NCBI RefSeq assembly: GCF_002929555.1
Contig: NZ_PJJP01000036.1
Coordinates: 1-64,000 of the forward strand
Direction of reading: 5' to 3'
From: Cryobacterium sp. N22
Lineage (GTDB): Bacteria > Actinomycetota > Actinomycetes > Actinomycetales > Microbacteriaceae
DNA length: 64,000 nucleotides
Numbering within the stretch: position 1 is the first letter of the stretch; each line of letters starts with the position of its first letter. Under the pieces are notes generated by a model. It made no database searches. It was not told the origin of the DNA and saw nothing but the letters and a program-made list of their open reading frames with translations. The position numbers and the translations under genes are program-made. Below are positions 54,700-62,468 of this stretch, piece after piece.

Positions 54700-56315
54700 G
54701 CGGCGCTGAGGACGGCAGCCGCACCGCCCCGACCCGCACCGTCGTGATCGGCGGCGGCATCGCGGGCCTGGCCAGCGCGGCGCTCCTGGCCAGGGAGGGC
54801 CACCAGGTCACCCTGCTGGAGGCCCACGACACCCTCGGCGGCCGGGCCGGCTTCTGGGAGGCCGACGGCTTCCGCTTCGAAACCGGGCCGTCCTGGTACC
54901 TGATGCCGGAGGTCTTCGAGCACTTCTACCGGCTGATGGGCACGAGCGCGGCCGAACAGCTCGAGCTGACCCGGCTCGACCCCGGCTACAGGGTGTTCTT
55001 CGAGTCCGATGCCGAGCCCGTCGACGTGCGCGCGGAGCGGGCCGACAACATCCGCCTGTTCGAGAGCCTCGAACCCGGCGCCGGCGCCCGGTTGGAGACG
55101 TACCTGGCCAGTGCCAAGGAAACGTACGACATGGCCGTGGACAGGTTCCTCTACACGAGCTTCGCCTCGTTCACGCCCCTGCTGGTGCCAGACGTGCTCG
55201 CCAGGATGGGCCGGCTCACTCGTCTGCTGCTGCAGCCGCTGGACAGGTTCGTGGCCGGCTACTTCCGCGACCCGCGGATCCGCCAGATCCTCGGTTACCC
55301 GGCCGTGTTCCTGGGTTCCTCCCCCGACCGCACCCCGTCGATGTACCACCTGATGAGCCACCTCGACCTGGCCGACGGTGTGCTCTACCCGCAGGGCGGC
55401 TTCACCCGGCTCATCCAGAGCATTGCGGACCTGGCCCGTGCGGAGGGCGTCACCATCGAAACCGGCGCCACCGTGCAGGCCATCCGAAGCGGGCCCACCC
55501 CCGCCGGCCGGCGCGCGCAGGCCGCCGTCGAAGGTGTCACCTACACGAACGCGGCCGGCGAGACCGTGCGGCTGGATGCCGACATCGTCGTCTCCGCCGC
55601 CGACCTGCACCACACCGAAACCGAGCTGGTCGAACCCGCCAAACAGACCTACCCGGAGCGCTGGTGGACAAAGCGCACCTCGGGGCCCGGTGCCGTCTTG
55701 GTGCTGCTCGGCGTGAGCGGGGAGCTGCCCGCGCTCGCCCACCACACCCTGTTCTTCACCGAGGACTGGGCCGACAACTTCGACCGCATCTTCGGCAGGG
55801 AGACCTCGGTGCCCAACCCGGCGTCGTTCTACGCCTGCCTGCCCAGCGCCACCGACCCCGGCGTGGCCCCGGACGGCGCCAGCAACCTGTTCCTGCTCAT
55901 CCCGGTTCCCGCCGACACCGGCATCGGGCACGGTGGCATCGACGGAGCCGGCTCGGCCGCTGTCGAGGGCATCGCCGATGCCGCGATCGGCCAACTCGCC
56001 GAGTGGGCCGGCATCCCCGACCTCGCCGAGCGGATCCTGGTGCGGCGCACCATCGGACCGGCTGATTTCGCCGACGACCTCAACTCCTGGAAGGGCGGGG
56101 CGCTGGGCCCGGCGCACACGCTCAGGCAGAGCGCCTTTTTCCGCGGCGCCAATGTGTCCGCGCACATCGACGGGCTCTACTACGCCGGCGGCACCACGAT
56201 TCCCGGGATCGGTCTGCCGATGTGCCTGATCAGCGCGGAGATTCTGCTCAAGCGGATTCGCGGGGACGTGAGTACCGGCCCGCTGCCCGAGCCGAGTCGC
56301 GCCGTCCTGCGCTGA
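54696..56315 (+). CDS. crtI: Phytoene desaturase (lycopene-forming)
   Basis: CrtI carries out the four desaturations from phytoene to lycopene with FAD. The 539-residue protein has the dinucleotide fold VVIGGGIAGLASAALLAREGHQ (16-37), followed by LGGRAGFWEADGFRFETGPSWYLMP, and a C-terminal FAD region with GLYYAGGTTIPGIGLPMCLISAEI. Starts GTG 54696 (overlapping crtB as GTGA) or GTG 54687 are both possible; the first is given. Confidence 0.95.
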   Translation: MSGAEDGSRTAPTRTVVIGGGIAGLASAALLAREGHQVTLLEAHDTLGGRAGFWEADGFRFETGPSWYLMPEVFEHFYRLMGTSAAEQLELTRLDPGYRVFFESDAEPVDVRAERADNIRLFESLEPGAGARLETYLASAKETYDMAVDRFLYTSFASFTPLLVPDVLARMGRLTRLLLQPLDRFVAGYFRDPRIRQILGYPAVFLGSSPDRTPSMYHLMSHLDLADGVLYPQGGFTRLIQSIADLARAEGVTIETGATVQAIRSGPTPAGRRAQAAVEGVTYTNAAGETVRLDADIVVSAADLHHTETELVEPAKQTYPERWWTKRTSGPGAVLVLLGVSGELPALAHHTLFFTEDWADNFDRIFGRETSVPNPASFYACLPSATDPGVAPDGASNLFLLIPVPADTGIGHGGIDGAGSAAVEGIADAAIGQLAEWAGIPDLAERILVRRTIGPADFADDLNSWKGGALGPAHTLRQSAFFRGANVSAHIDGLYYAGGTTIPGIGLPMCLISAEILLKRIRGDVSTGPLPEPSRAVLR

Positions 56316-56641
56316 TGCTGGGGTTCGCGTACCTGCTGGCCCTGCTGGTGTCGCTGACCGGGATGGTCGTGCTCGACCGCCGGTTCGGCCTGTTCTTCTG
56401 GCGTGCCCCGCGCGCCGCGGCCGTCGTGCTCACGGTGGGGGTGCTGTTCTTCCTGGCCTGGGACCTGATCGGCATCGCCACGGGCATCTTCTACCGCGGT
56501 GAGACCGCCTTCATGACGGGGCTGCAGGTCGCCCCCGAGCTGCCGGTCGAAGAGGTGCTCTTCCTGACCTTCCTCTGCTACCTGTTCATGAATGCCCTGC
56601 AGGGCGCCCGGATGCTGCTCGAGTGGAGGCGCACCGCGTGA
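56315..56641 (+). CDS. crtYe: C50 carotenoid epsilon-cyclase subunit
   Basis: One half of the heterodimeric cyclase that closes epsilon rings on the C50 chain. The 108-residue membrane protein has three helices and the conserved PVEEVLFL near 79-86. The ATG shares a base with the crtI stop (TGATG). The family call rests on size, motif, its place between crtI and the second subunit, and the crtEb gene that follows. Confidence 0.88.
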   Translation: MLGFAYLLALLVSLTGMVVLDRRFGLFFWRAPRAAAVVLTVGVLFFLAWDLIGIATGIFYRGETAFMTGLQVAPELPVEEVLFLTFLCYLFMNALQGARMLLEWRRTA

Positions 56642-56988
56642 GCTACCTGGCGCTGAACACGATCTTTCTCGGCCTCGCGGTGCTGGTGGCCGCCGTGGCC
56701 CTGTGGCGGCGGCCGGCGTCGAGACGGCTCTACGCCGCATCCGCGCTCGCCCTGGCCGCCGTACTGCTACTGACCGCGGTCTTCGATAACATCATGATCG
56801 GGGTGGGACTCGTCGCGTACGATCCGGCCCTGATCTCCGGAGTGTTCGTGGGGATCGCGCCCGTGGAAGACTTCGGCTATCCGGTGGCCGCGGCCCTGCT
56901 GCTGCCGGCCGTCTGGTCGCTCCTCGGCGGCGACACCCGGCCGCCCGCACGCCGCCGGAACACCCCACGATCGGAGCAGGACGAATGA
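56638..56988 (+). CDS. crtYf: C50 carotenoid epsilon-cyclase subunit
   Basis: The partner subunit of the cyclase, 116 residues with three membrane helices and the conserved APVEDFGYP motif near 79-87, the counterpart of PVEEVLF in the first subunit. It starts with GTG 56638, overlapping the first subunit as GTGA. The C-terminus after about 100 is Arg/Pro rich. Confidence 0.88.
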   Translation: MSYLALNTIFLGLAVLVAAVALWRRPASRRLYAASALALAAVLLLTAVFDNIMIGVGLVAYDPALISGVFVGIAPVEDFGYPVAAALLLPAVWSLLGGDTRPPARRRNTPRSEQDE

Positions 56989-57899
56989 CCGAGTCGATTC
57001 ACCCCACAGGCCCCGCGGCAACCGGACTCGGCCACACGGTTCGGCAGGTGCTGCTCTCGTCCCGCCCCCTGAGCTGGATCAACACGGCCTTCCCGTTCGC
57101 CGCCGCCTACGTCGTCACAACGGGCCGGGTCGACGCGCTGCTGGTGGTGGGCACCCTGTTCTTCCTGATTCCCTACAACCTGCTCATGTACGGCATCAAC
57201 GACGTCTTCGACTACGAATCCGACCTGCGCAACCCGCGAAAGGGTGGCGTCGAGGGCGCCATGCTCGACCCCGGCCTGCACCGCACCGTGCTGATCTCCG
57301 GCGTCGCGACGGCGGTGCCCGTGCTGCTGCTGATGCTCGTTCTCGCCGGCGCGGACCCCTGGTCGTGGGTGGTGCTCATGATCAGCCTCTTCGCCGTGGT
57401 CGCATACTCGGCCCCCGGGCTGCGTTTCAAGGAACGGCCGGTGCTGGACTCGGTGACCTCGAGCATCCACTTCGTGAGCCCGGCCGTTTACGGCCTCGCC
57501 GTGGCGGGCGCCCTGGTCACGCCGGACCTCGTGGCGGTGCTGGCGGCGTTCTTCTTCTGGGGCATCGCCAGCCACGCCTTCGGTGCCGTGCAGGATGTCG
57601 AACCCGACCGGCAGGGCGGCATCAGCTCGATCGCGACGGCGTTCGGCGCCGCCCAGACCGTGCGACTGGCAATCGGCTTCTGGCTGCTGGCCGGTCTGCT
57701 GATGCTGGTCACCGACTGGCCGGGGCCGCTCGCCGCGCTCCTGGTGATCCCGTACATCCTCGCCGCCTGGCCGTACCGGTCAATCAGCGACGACGATTCC
57801 GAGCGGGCCAACAACGGCTGGAAGCGATTCCTGCGGCTGAACTTCGTCACCGGGTTCCTGGTGACCATGCTGCTCATCCTCTGGGTGGCTCTGCGCTGA
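56985..57899 (+). CDS. crtEb: Lycopene elongase (UbiA-type prenyltransferase)
   Basis: CrtEb adds two C5 units to lycopene, giving the acyclic C50 carotenoid flavuxanthin, which the cyclase turns into decaprenoxanthin-type pigments. The 304-residue membrane protein has about eight helices and the UbiA Asp-rich motifs NDVFDYESD (near 71-79) and DVEPDRQGG (near 205-213). It overlaps the second cyclase subunit as ATGA and is the last gene of the operon. Confidence 0.93.
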   Translation: MTESIHPTGPAATGLGHTVRQVLLSSRPLSWINTAFPFAAAYVVTTGRVDALLVVGTLFFLIPYNLLMYGINDVFDYESDLRNPRKGGVEGAMLDPGLHRTVLISGVATAVPVLLLMLVLAGADPWSWVVLMISLFAVVAYSAPGLRFKERPVLDSVTSSIHFVSPAVYGLAVAGALVTPDLVAVLAAFFFWGIASHAFGAVQDVEPDRQGGISSIATAFGAAQTVRLAIGFWLLAGLLMLVTDWPGPLAALLVIPYILAAWPYRSISDDDSERANNGWKRFLRLNFVTGFLVTMLLILWVALR

Positions 57900-57918
57900 C
57901 CACGCGCCCTGGCCCGCG

Positions 57919-57924
57919 TAGAGT
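57919..57924 (+). promoter_or_regulatory. -10 box of S4-protein gene, probably leaderless
   Basis: TAGAGT ends six bases before ATG 57931. The sequence between, caaggc, gives only a weak ribosome site, too close to the start codon. Confidence 0.5.
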
Positions 57925-57930
57925 CAAGGC

Positions 57931-58299
57931 ATGGAGTTGCTAAGCGCACGGGTGGACAGCTGGGCCTGGGCGGTGCGGATGTACAAGACCCGCTCGCAGG
58001 CCACGGCGGCCTGCCGGGCCGGGCACGTGCGGGTGAACGGGGAACGGGCCAAGTCCGCCCAGTCCATCAAGGCCGGCGACGAGGTGCGCATCCGGGCCAA
58101 CGGCTTCGACAGGGTGCTCGTGGTGTCGCGCATCATTGTGAAGCGGGTGGGGCCGAGCGTGGCCGCCGAGTGCTTCGTGGACAACACACCGCCCCCGCCG
58201 CCCCGCGAGGAGATGGCCCTGGTGCCGATGCGCGACCGTGGCGCCGGCCGGCCCACCAAGCGTGAGCGCCGCGAGATCGAGGAGCTACGCGGGCACTGA
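57931..58299 (+). CDS. S4-domain RNA-binding protein (Hsp15-like)
   Basis: The 122-residue protein has an N-terminal S4 RNA-binding domain (4-65; RVDSWAWAVRMYKTRSQATAACRAGHVRVNGERAK). A basic C-terminus contains GRPTKRERREIEEL. It resembles Hsp15/HslR, which binds stalled 50S subunits carrying peptidyl-tRNA. That function is inferred from the family. It has its own likely promoter and is separate from the crt operon. Confidence 0.88.
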   Translation: MELLSARVDSWAWAVRMYKTRSQATAACRAGHVRVNGERAKSAQSIKAGDEVRIRANGFDRVLVVSRIIVKRVGPSVAAECFVDNTPPPPPREEMALVPMRDRGAGRPTKRERREIEELRGH

Positions 58300-58326
58300 C
58301 CGGCCGGCCGTTCCTGGCGGGCCGGG

Positions 58327-59820
58327 TCACTCTGTGGCGCCGGGTTCGGTTTCGCCCGGCAGCCGCACGGGCGGCACCAGGGTGCCCACCTCGGTGCGCA
58401 CCCACCAGACGTGCCCGGCCCGGCGTTCGGCCGGCGTGCTGAACCTGTAGAGGAACACCCGGGCTCGCACATAGCGCGGCGGCTGGTTGGCGAACGGATT
58501 GTGCGCGAGCATCCGCAGGGTGGCTCGGTCGCCCTGCAACAACCGGGCCAGGAACACCTCGAACCACCTGGACTCCCGTGACCCGAGGGCCAGAAACCAC
58601 ATCAGCCAGTCCAGCCGCAGGTGGTACGGCGCGAACTGCCCGGGCATCCGGGCCACGTCACCGGGCTTGCCGCGGAACTCATAGACCCGCCAGGCCGTGG
58701 GATCGCGCGGATCCGCGGAATCGCTGCCCTCGACGACCACCTCGAAACGCTCCTTCGTGACGGTGCCGAACGCACCGTAGGCGTTCACCAGGTGGAACGG
58801 GTTGAAGCTCGCGTTCATGAGCTGCCGGCGGCGCAGCAGGTTGCGGGCCGGCCAGTAGCTGAGCACCAGCAGGCCGACGGTCACGGCAAGTACCACAACC
58901 ACGAACCAGAGCGGCTGCTCCCCCGCAGCGGCTGGCGGTGCGGATGCCTCGGGCGCGCGCAGGGCCGGCACCACAATTCCACCGAGCCACCGGAAAGCGG
59001 CGTCGTCGACCGCCGCGGCGGCCAGCACGATGGTGATCCAGTTCAGCCAGGCGAAGTTGCCGGTGAGCACCAGCCACAGCTGACTGAGCACGATGACGCC
59101 GGCCGCAATCGAGGCCACCGGCTGCGGAGCGAAAAGAAGGAACGGGGCGATGAGCTGCACGGCGTGGTTGGCGAGCACCTCGCCGCGGTGGAACCACCGG
59201 GGCAGGTGGTGCACGAACCAGCTCACCGGGTTGGGCATCGGCTGGGTCTCGTGGTGGTAGAACAACGCCGTGAGGTCACGCCACTCCCGCCCGCCGCGCA
59301 GTTTGATCATGCCCGCACCGAACTCCAGCCGGAACACCAGCCAGCGCAGGAAGAACAGGATGGGCACCGGCGTGGCCACGGCGGTCGAGCCCAGGAACGC
59401 GACGACGAAGCCCGCTTCGACCAGGAGACTCTCCCACCCGAACCCGTAGAAGGTCTGCCCTACGTTCACTATCGACAGGTAGCCGGCGAAGAGCAGCAGG
59501 AAGACGATCATTCCCAACCAGGCCGGGCCGAGCTGCGGCAGGCCCAGCACCACGGATGCGGCCAGAGCGATCCCCGACCAGGCGACCAGGCGCAGCAGCC
59601 GGTCGGAGTAGCGCCAGTGGAACAGGCTCGGCGTGCGACGGAACGGCACCCGCGCGACAAAATCGCGCACCGGCAGCAGCCCGTTCTCGCCCAGAAGGGC
59701 CGGGAACTGGGCCAACGCCGAAGCGAACGCGACCAGGAAGATGGCGGCGATTCCCCGTTGCAACACCTCGCGAGCGATGTCGTAGTCCCCGGTTCCGAAC
59801 CAGTCCATGGTGCAGTTCAC
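58327..59820 (-). CDS. Lipase maturation factor-like membrane protein
   Basis: The 497-residue protein has about eight to ten membrane helices and lumenal-type segments that match the LMF1 family, such as YGFGWESLLVEAGF, FRLEFGAGMIKLRGGREWRDLT, NAYGAFGTVTKERFEVVVEGS and RMPGQFAPYHLRLDWLMWF. In vertebrates LMF1 folds lipases in the ER; bacterial members have no proven role. Start choice is GTG 59820, six bases after GGGGAG; ATG 59808 is the alternative. It ends 27 bases from the convergent S4-protein gene. Confidence 0.83.
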   Translation of the reverse strand: MNCTMDWFGTGDYDIAREVLQRGIAAIFLVAFASALAQFPALLGENGLLPVRDFVARVPFRRTPSLFHWRYSDRLLRLVAWSGIALAASVVLGLPQLGPAWLGMIVFLLLFAGYLSIVNVGQTFYGFGWESLLVEAGFVVAFLGSTAVATPVPILFFLRWLVFRLEFGAGMIKLRGGREWRDLTALFYHHETQPMPNPVSWFVHHLPRWFHRGEVLANHAVQLIAPFLLFAPQPVASIAAGVIVLSQLWLVLTGNFAWLNWITIVLAAAAVDDAAFRWLGGIVVPALRAPEASAPPAAAGEQPLWFVVVVLAVTVGLLVLSYWPARNLLRRRQLMNASFNPFHLVNAYGAFGTVTKERFEVVVEGSDSADPRDPTAWRVYEFRGKPGDVARMPGQFAPYHLRLDWLMWFLALGSRESRWFEVFLARLLQGDRATLRMLAHNPFANQPPRYVRARVFLYRFSTPAERRAGHVWWVRTEVGTLVPPVRLPGETEPGATE

Positions 59821-59919
59821 CCTAGGCTCCCCCGGCCGCGACACAAGACGCGCGGGGCAGAGCGCGCTGTCCCCCGGCCGAGGGACGGGCGCCCGGGTGC
59901 GGCCGAAACTGAGATGTGC

Positions 59920-59949
59920 TTGACTTCGCCGACTAAACCGGTCTAGGTT
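59920..59949 (+). promoter_or_regulatory. Promoter of the LacI-family gene
   Basis: TTGACT (59920-59925) and TAGGTT (59944-59949) make a -35/-10 pair with 18-base spacing. A LacI-type operator overlaps the spacer and the -10 box, so repressor binding would block RNA polymerase. Confidence 0.65.
59933..59946. promoter_or_regulatory. LacI-type operator 1
   Basis: CTAAACCGGTCTAG is a palindrome centred on CCGG with 6 of 7 half-site bases matching. It lies between the -35 and -10 boxes of the lacI-family gene. Confidence 0.75.
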
Positions 59950-59953
59950 TGGC

Positions 59954-59969
59954 CCTAAACCGGTTCAGG
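59954..59969. promoter_or_regulatory. LacI-type operator 2
   Basis: CCTAAACCGGTTCAGG is a palindrome with 7 of 8 half-site bases matching. Its centre is 22 bases from that of operator 1, about two helical turns, which would suit two dimers side by side. Confidence 0.75.
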
Positions 59970-60011
59970 CATCCGCGGATGCGAACTGGTCGCCATCAAC
60001 GAGGAGGCCCC

Positions 60012-61061
60012 GTGCAGTCCACCCAGGATTCGGTCAAGAATTCCGCCAAGGTGACCATTGCCGACGTGGCCAGGGAGGCCGGCGTCAGCAAGGGATTGGT
60101 CTCGTTCGCGCTCAACGACCGGCCAGGCGTAGCGGTGGAAACGCGGGCCCGGATCCTCAAGATTGCGTCAGCGCTCGGCTGGACACCGTCGTTGCGTGCC
60201 AGGTCGCTGTCGTCGAAGCGGTCCTTCGCGCTCGGCCTGGTCATCGCCCGTGACCCGGAGGTGCTCGGCTCCGACCCGTTCTTCACCTCGTTCATCGCGG
60301 GTGTCGAGACGGTTCTCGCCCCGGAAGGTCTCGCCCTGGTGCTCAGTGTTGTACCTGACGCGGAGACCGAACTGCAGACCTACCGCACCCTCGTCACGGA
60401 CGGCCGCGTCGACGGGGTCTTCCTCAGCGACCTGCGCATCGACGATGCGCGCATCACCTACCTGGCCGAGCTCGGGCTACCCACGGTCACCCTCGGCCGG
60501 CCCGACCAGCCCAGCCCCTTCCCGGCCGTGTCGATCGACGACACCCACGGGATCGCCGAATCGGTGCGCCATCTGGCCGGTCTCGGGCACCGGCGCATCG
60601 CCCACGTCGCCGGCAGCCCCGCCATGCTGCACGGCAGCCGGCGACAGGAGGCCTTCACCGGCGCCATGCGCGCGGCGGGCCTCGGCGACGGCCAGGTCGT
60701 GGAGACCGACTTCTCCATCGCCGCCGGCGCCGACGCCGCACGCCGGCTGCTCAGCCAGCCCGGGCCGCCCACCGCCATCGTTTTCGCCAGCGACCCCATG
60801 GCCATTGCCGGCATCGGGGTTGCCCATGAGCTCGGCGTCAGGGTTCCGGAGGACGTGTCGATCACCGGGTTCGACGACATCGAATTCGCCCGGTATCTGT
60901 ACCCGGCGCTCACCACCGTCGGCGCCACTCCCCTGGTCTGGGGCCGCGCGGCAGCCACCACCCTCCTCGGACTCATCCGCACCGGAAGCGCCGAGGACGT
61001 CGACCTTCCCGCTGCCCGGCTGATCGTCCGGGGCTCGGCGTCCATCCCGGCGCCGCACTGA
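60012..61061 (+). CDS. LacI-family transcriptional regulator
   Basis: The 349-residue repressor has a helix-turn-helix at 14-38 (VTIADVAREAGVSKGLVSFALNDR) and a periplasmic-binding-protein-like sensor domain (about 70-345) with VSIDDTHGIAESVRHLAGLGHRRIAH and VSITGFDDIEFARYLYPALTTV. GTG 60012 is chosen because GAGGAGG precedes it. Two AAACCGG palindromes lie at its promoter, so it probably represses itself and the ABC genes that follow in the same direction. The sugar it senses is not known. Confidence 0.93.
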   Translation: MQSTQDSVKNSAKVTIADVAREAGVSKGLVSFALNDRPGVAVETRARILKIASALGWTPSLRARSLSSKRSFALGLVIARDPEVLGSDPFFTSFIAGVETVLAPEGLALVLSVVPDAETELQTYRTLVTDGRVDGVFLSDLRIDDARITYLAELGLPTVTLGRPDQPSPFPAVSIDDTHGIAESVRHLAGLGHRRIAHVAGSPAMLHGSRRQEAFTGAMRAAGLGDGQVVETDFSIAAGADAARRLLSQPGPPTAIVFASDPMAIAGIGVAHELGVRVPEDVSITGFDDIEFARYLYPALTTVGATPLVWGRAAATTLLGLIRTGSAEDVDLPAARLIVRGSASIPAPH

Positions 61062-61100
61062 GACCTATTGCCGCACTGAGTCGTATAACTGCACACCATG

Positions 61101-61120
61101 CCGCAGCAGAGCCGCTGCGG
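61101..61120 (+). terminator. Hairpin between lacI-family gene and ABC operon
   Basis: CCGCAGC (61101-61107) and GCTGCGG (61114-61120) pair perfectly around a 6-base loop, 21 bases before the binding-protein start. With no U-tract it is more likely an RNA-stability or attenuation element than a full stop. Confidence 0.45.
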
Positions 61121-61140
61121 ATTCATGAATGGAGAAGGAC

Positions 61141-62463
61141 ATGCACAGCAGCACCACAACACCGCACCGCAGTGCGCGAGCGACCAGGCGACTCCTGGCC
61201 GCCGCCGCCACCTCCGCGGCCATGATCGTCGCCCTGGGCGCCTGTTCCAGCGGAGGCGACTCCGGTTCGGCCACGGAACGCGGCGATATCACCATCTGGT
61301 ATTCGAACAACGAGAACGAGGTCAAGTGGGGCAAGGCGATGGTCGACGCCTGGAACGCCGAGAACCCCGACGAGCAGGTCAAGGCGCAGGAGATCCCGGC
61401 CGGGAAGAGCAGCGAAGAGGTCATCGGCGCCGCGATCACCGCGGGCAATGCGCCCTGCCTGATCTTCAACACCGCACCGGTTGCGGTGCCGCAGTTCGTC
61501 AAGCAGGGCGGCCTGGTCGACCTCAGCAGCTTCAAGGACGGCGACTCCTACATCGAGGAGCGCACCGGCGACCTGAGCACGCAGTACCAGAGCGAGGACG
61601 GCAAGTTCTACCAGATGCCGTGGAAGTCCAACCCGGTGATGTTGTTCTACAACAAGGACCTCTTCGCCGCGGCCGGCCTGGACCCGGAGAACCCCGCCCT
61701 GGCCACCTACGATGAGTTCCTGGCCACCTCGCGCACCCTGGTCTCGGCCGGCGTGTCGCAGTATGCCATCAACCCGGCGGCAACGAGCGAGTTCTTCCAG
61801 AGCTGGTTCGACTTCTACCCGGCGTACGGGAACGAAACCGGAGGCACCCTGTTCGTCGAAGATGGCGAAGCCACCTTCAACTCGGACGAGGGTGTCGCGG
61901 TCGGCGAGTTCTGGAAGACCGTGTACGCCGAGAACCTCGCCGGCAAGGAGAAGTACACCGGTGACTCGTTCGCGGACGGCGTGGCCGCCATGGCCAGCGC
62001 GGGACCGTGGGCGGTGTCCGTCTACAAGGATGTGGTGAACTGGGGAGCTGTTCCCTTCCCCACCAGCTCCGGCGTCGCCCCTGAAGACGCGTACACCTTC
62101 AGCGACGCGAAGAACGTCGGCATGTTCACGGCGTGCAAGAACCAGGCCACGGCCTGGGATGTGCTCAAGTTCGCCACCAGCGAGGAGCAGGACGGCCAGC
62201 TGCTCGAGCTGACCGGCCAGATGCCCCTGCGCCAGGACCTCCCCGAGGTCTACCCGGACTACTTCGCGGCGAACCCGGCCTACGAGCAGTTCGGTGACCA
62301 GGCGTCGCGCACGATCGAGGTGCCCCAGGTGCCGAACTCTGTCGCCGCCTGGCAGGCCTTCCGGGATGCCTGGACGAAGACGGTCATCAGCGGTGAGGGC
62401 GACGTCGCCGACGCGTTCGACGCCGCGGCCGACAAGGTCAACGAACTGATCGCGGAGCCGTAA
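61141..62463 (+). CDS. ABC transporter sugar-binding lipoprotein
   Basis: A family 1 extracellular solute-binding protein of 440 residues. The signal peptide ends in the lipobox LGAC (32-35), so the mature protein is anchored by a lipidated Cys35. The body has ITIWYSNNENEVKWGKAMVDAW and MPWKSNPVMLFYNKDLFAAAGLDPE, typical of carbohydrate-binding members. ATG 61141 is chosen over ATG 61129 because GGAGAAGGAC overlaps the first ATG and serves the second. Substrate is unknown. It begins the transporter genes after the lacI-family repressor. Confidence 0.93.
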   Translation: MHSSTTTPHRSARATRRLLAAAATSAAMIVALGACSSGGDSGSATERGDITIWYSNNENEVKWGKAMVDAWNAENPDEQVKAQEIPAGKSSEEVIGAAITAGNAPCLIFNTAPVAVPQFVKQGGLVDLSSFKDGDSYIEERTGDLSTQYQSEDGKFYQMPWKSNPVMLFYNKDLFAAAGLDPENPALATYDEFLATSRTLVSAGVSQYAINPAATSEFFQSWFDFYPAYGNETGGTLFVEDGEATFNSDEGVAVGEFWKTVYAENLAGKEKYTGDSFADGVAAMASAGPWAVSVYKDVVNWGAVPFPTSSGVAPEDAYTFSDAKNVGMFTACKNQATAWDVLKFATSEEQDGQLLELTGQMPLRQDLPEVYPDYFAANPAYEQFGDQASRTIEVPQVPNSVAAWQAFRDAWTKTVISGEGDVADAFDAAADKVNELIAEP

Positions 62464-62468
62464 GGCTG

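Noticed and set aside
58300-58325. CCGGCC/GGCCGG inverted repeat between the S4 and LMF-like genes
   Set aside because: Six-base GC palindromes are common at this GC content; the loop is 14 bases and there is no U-tract.
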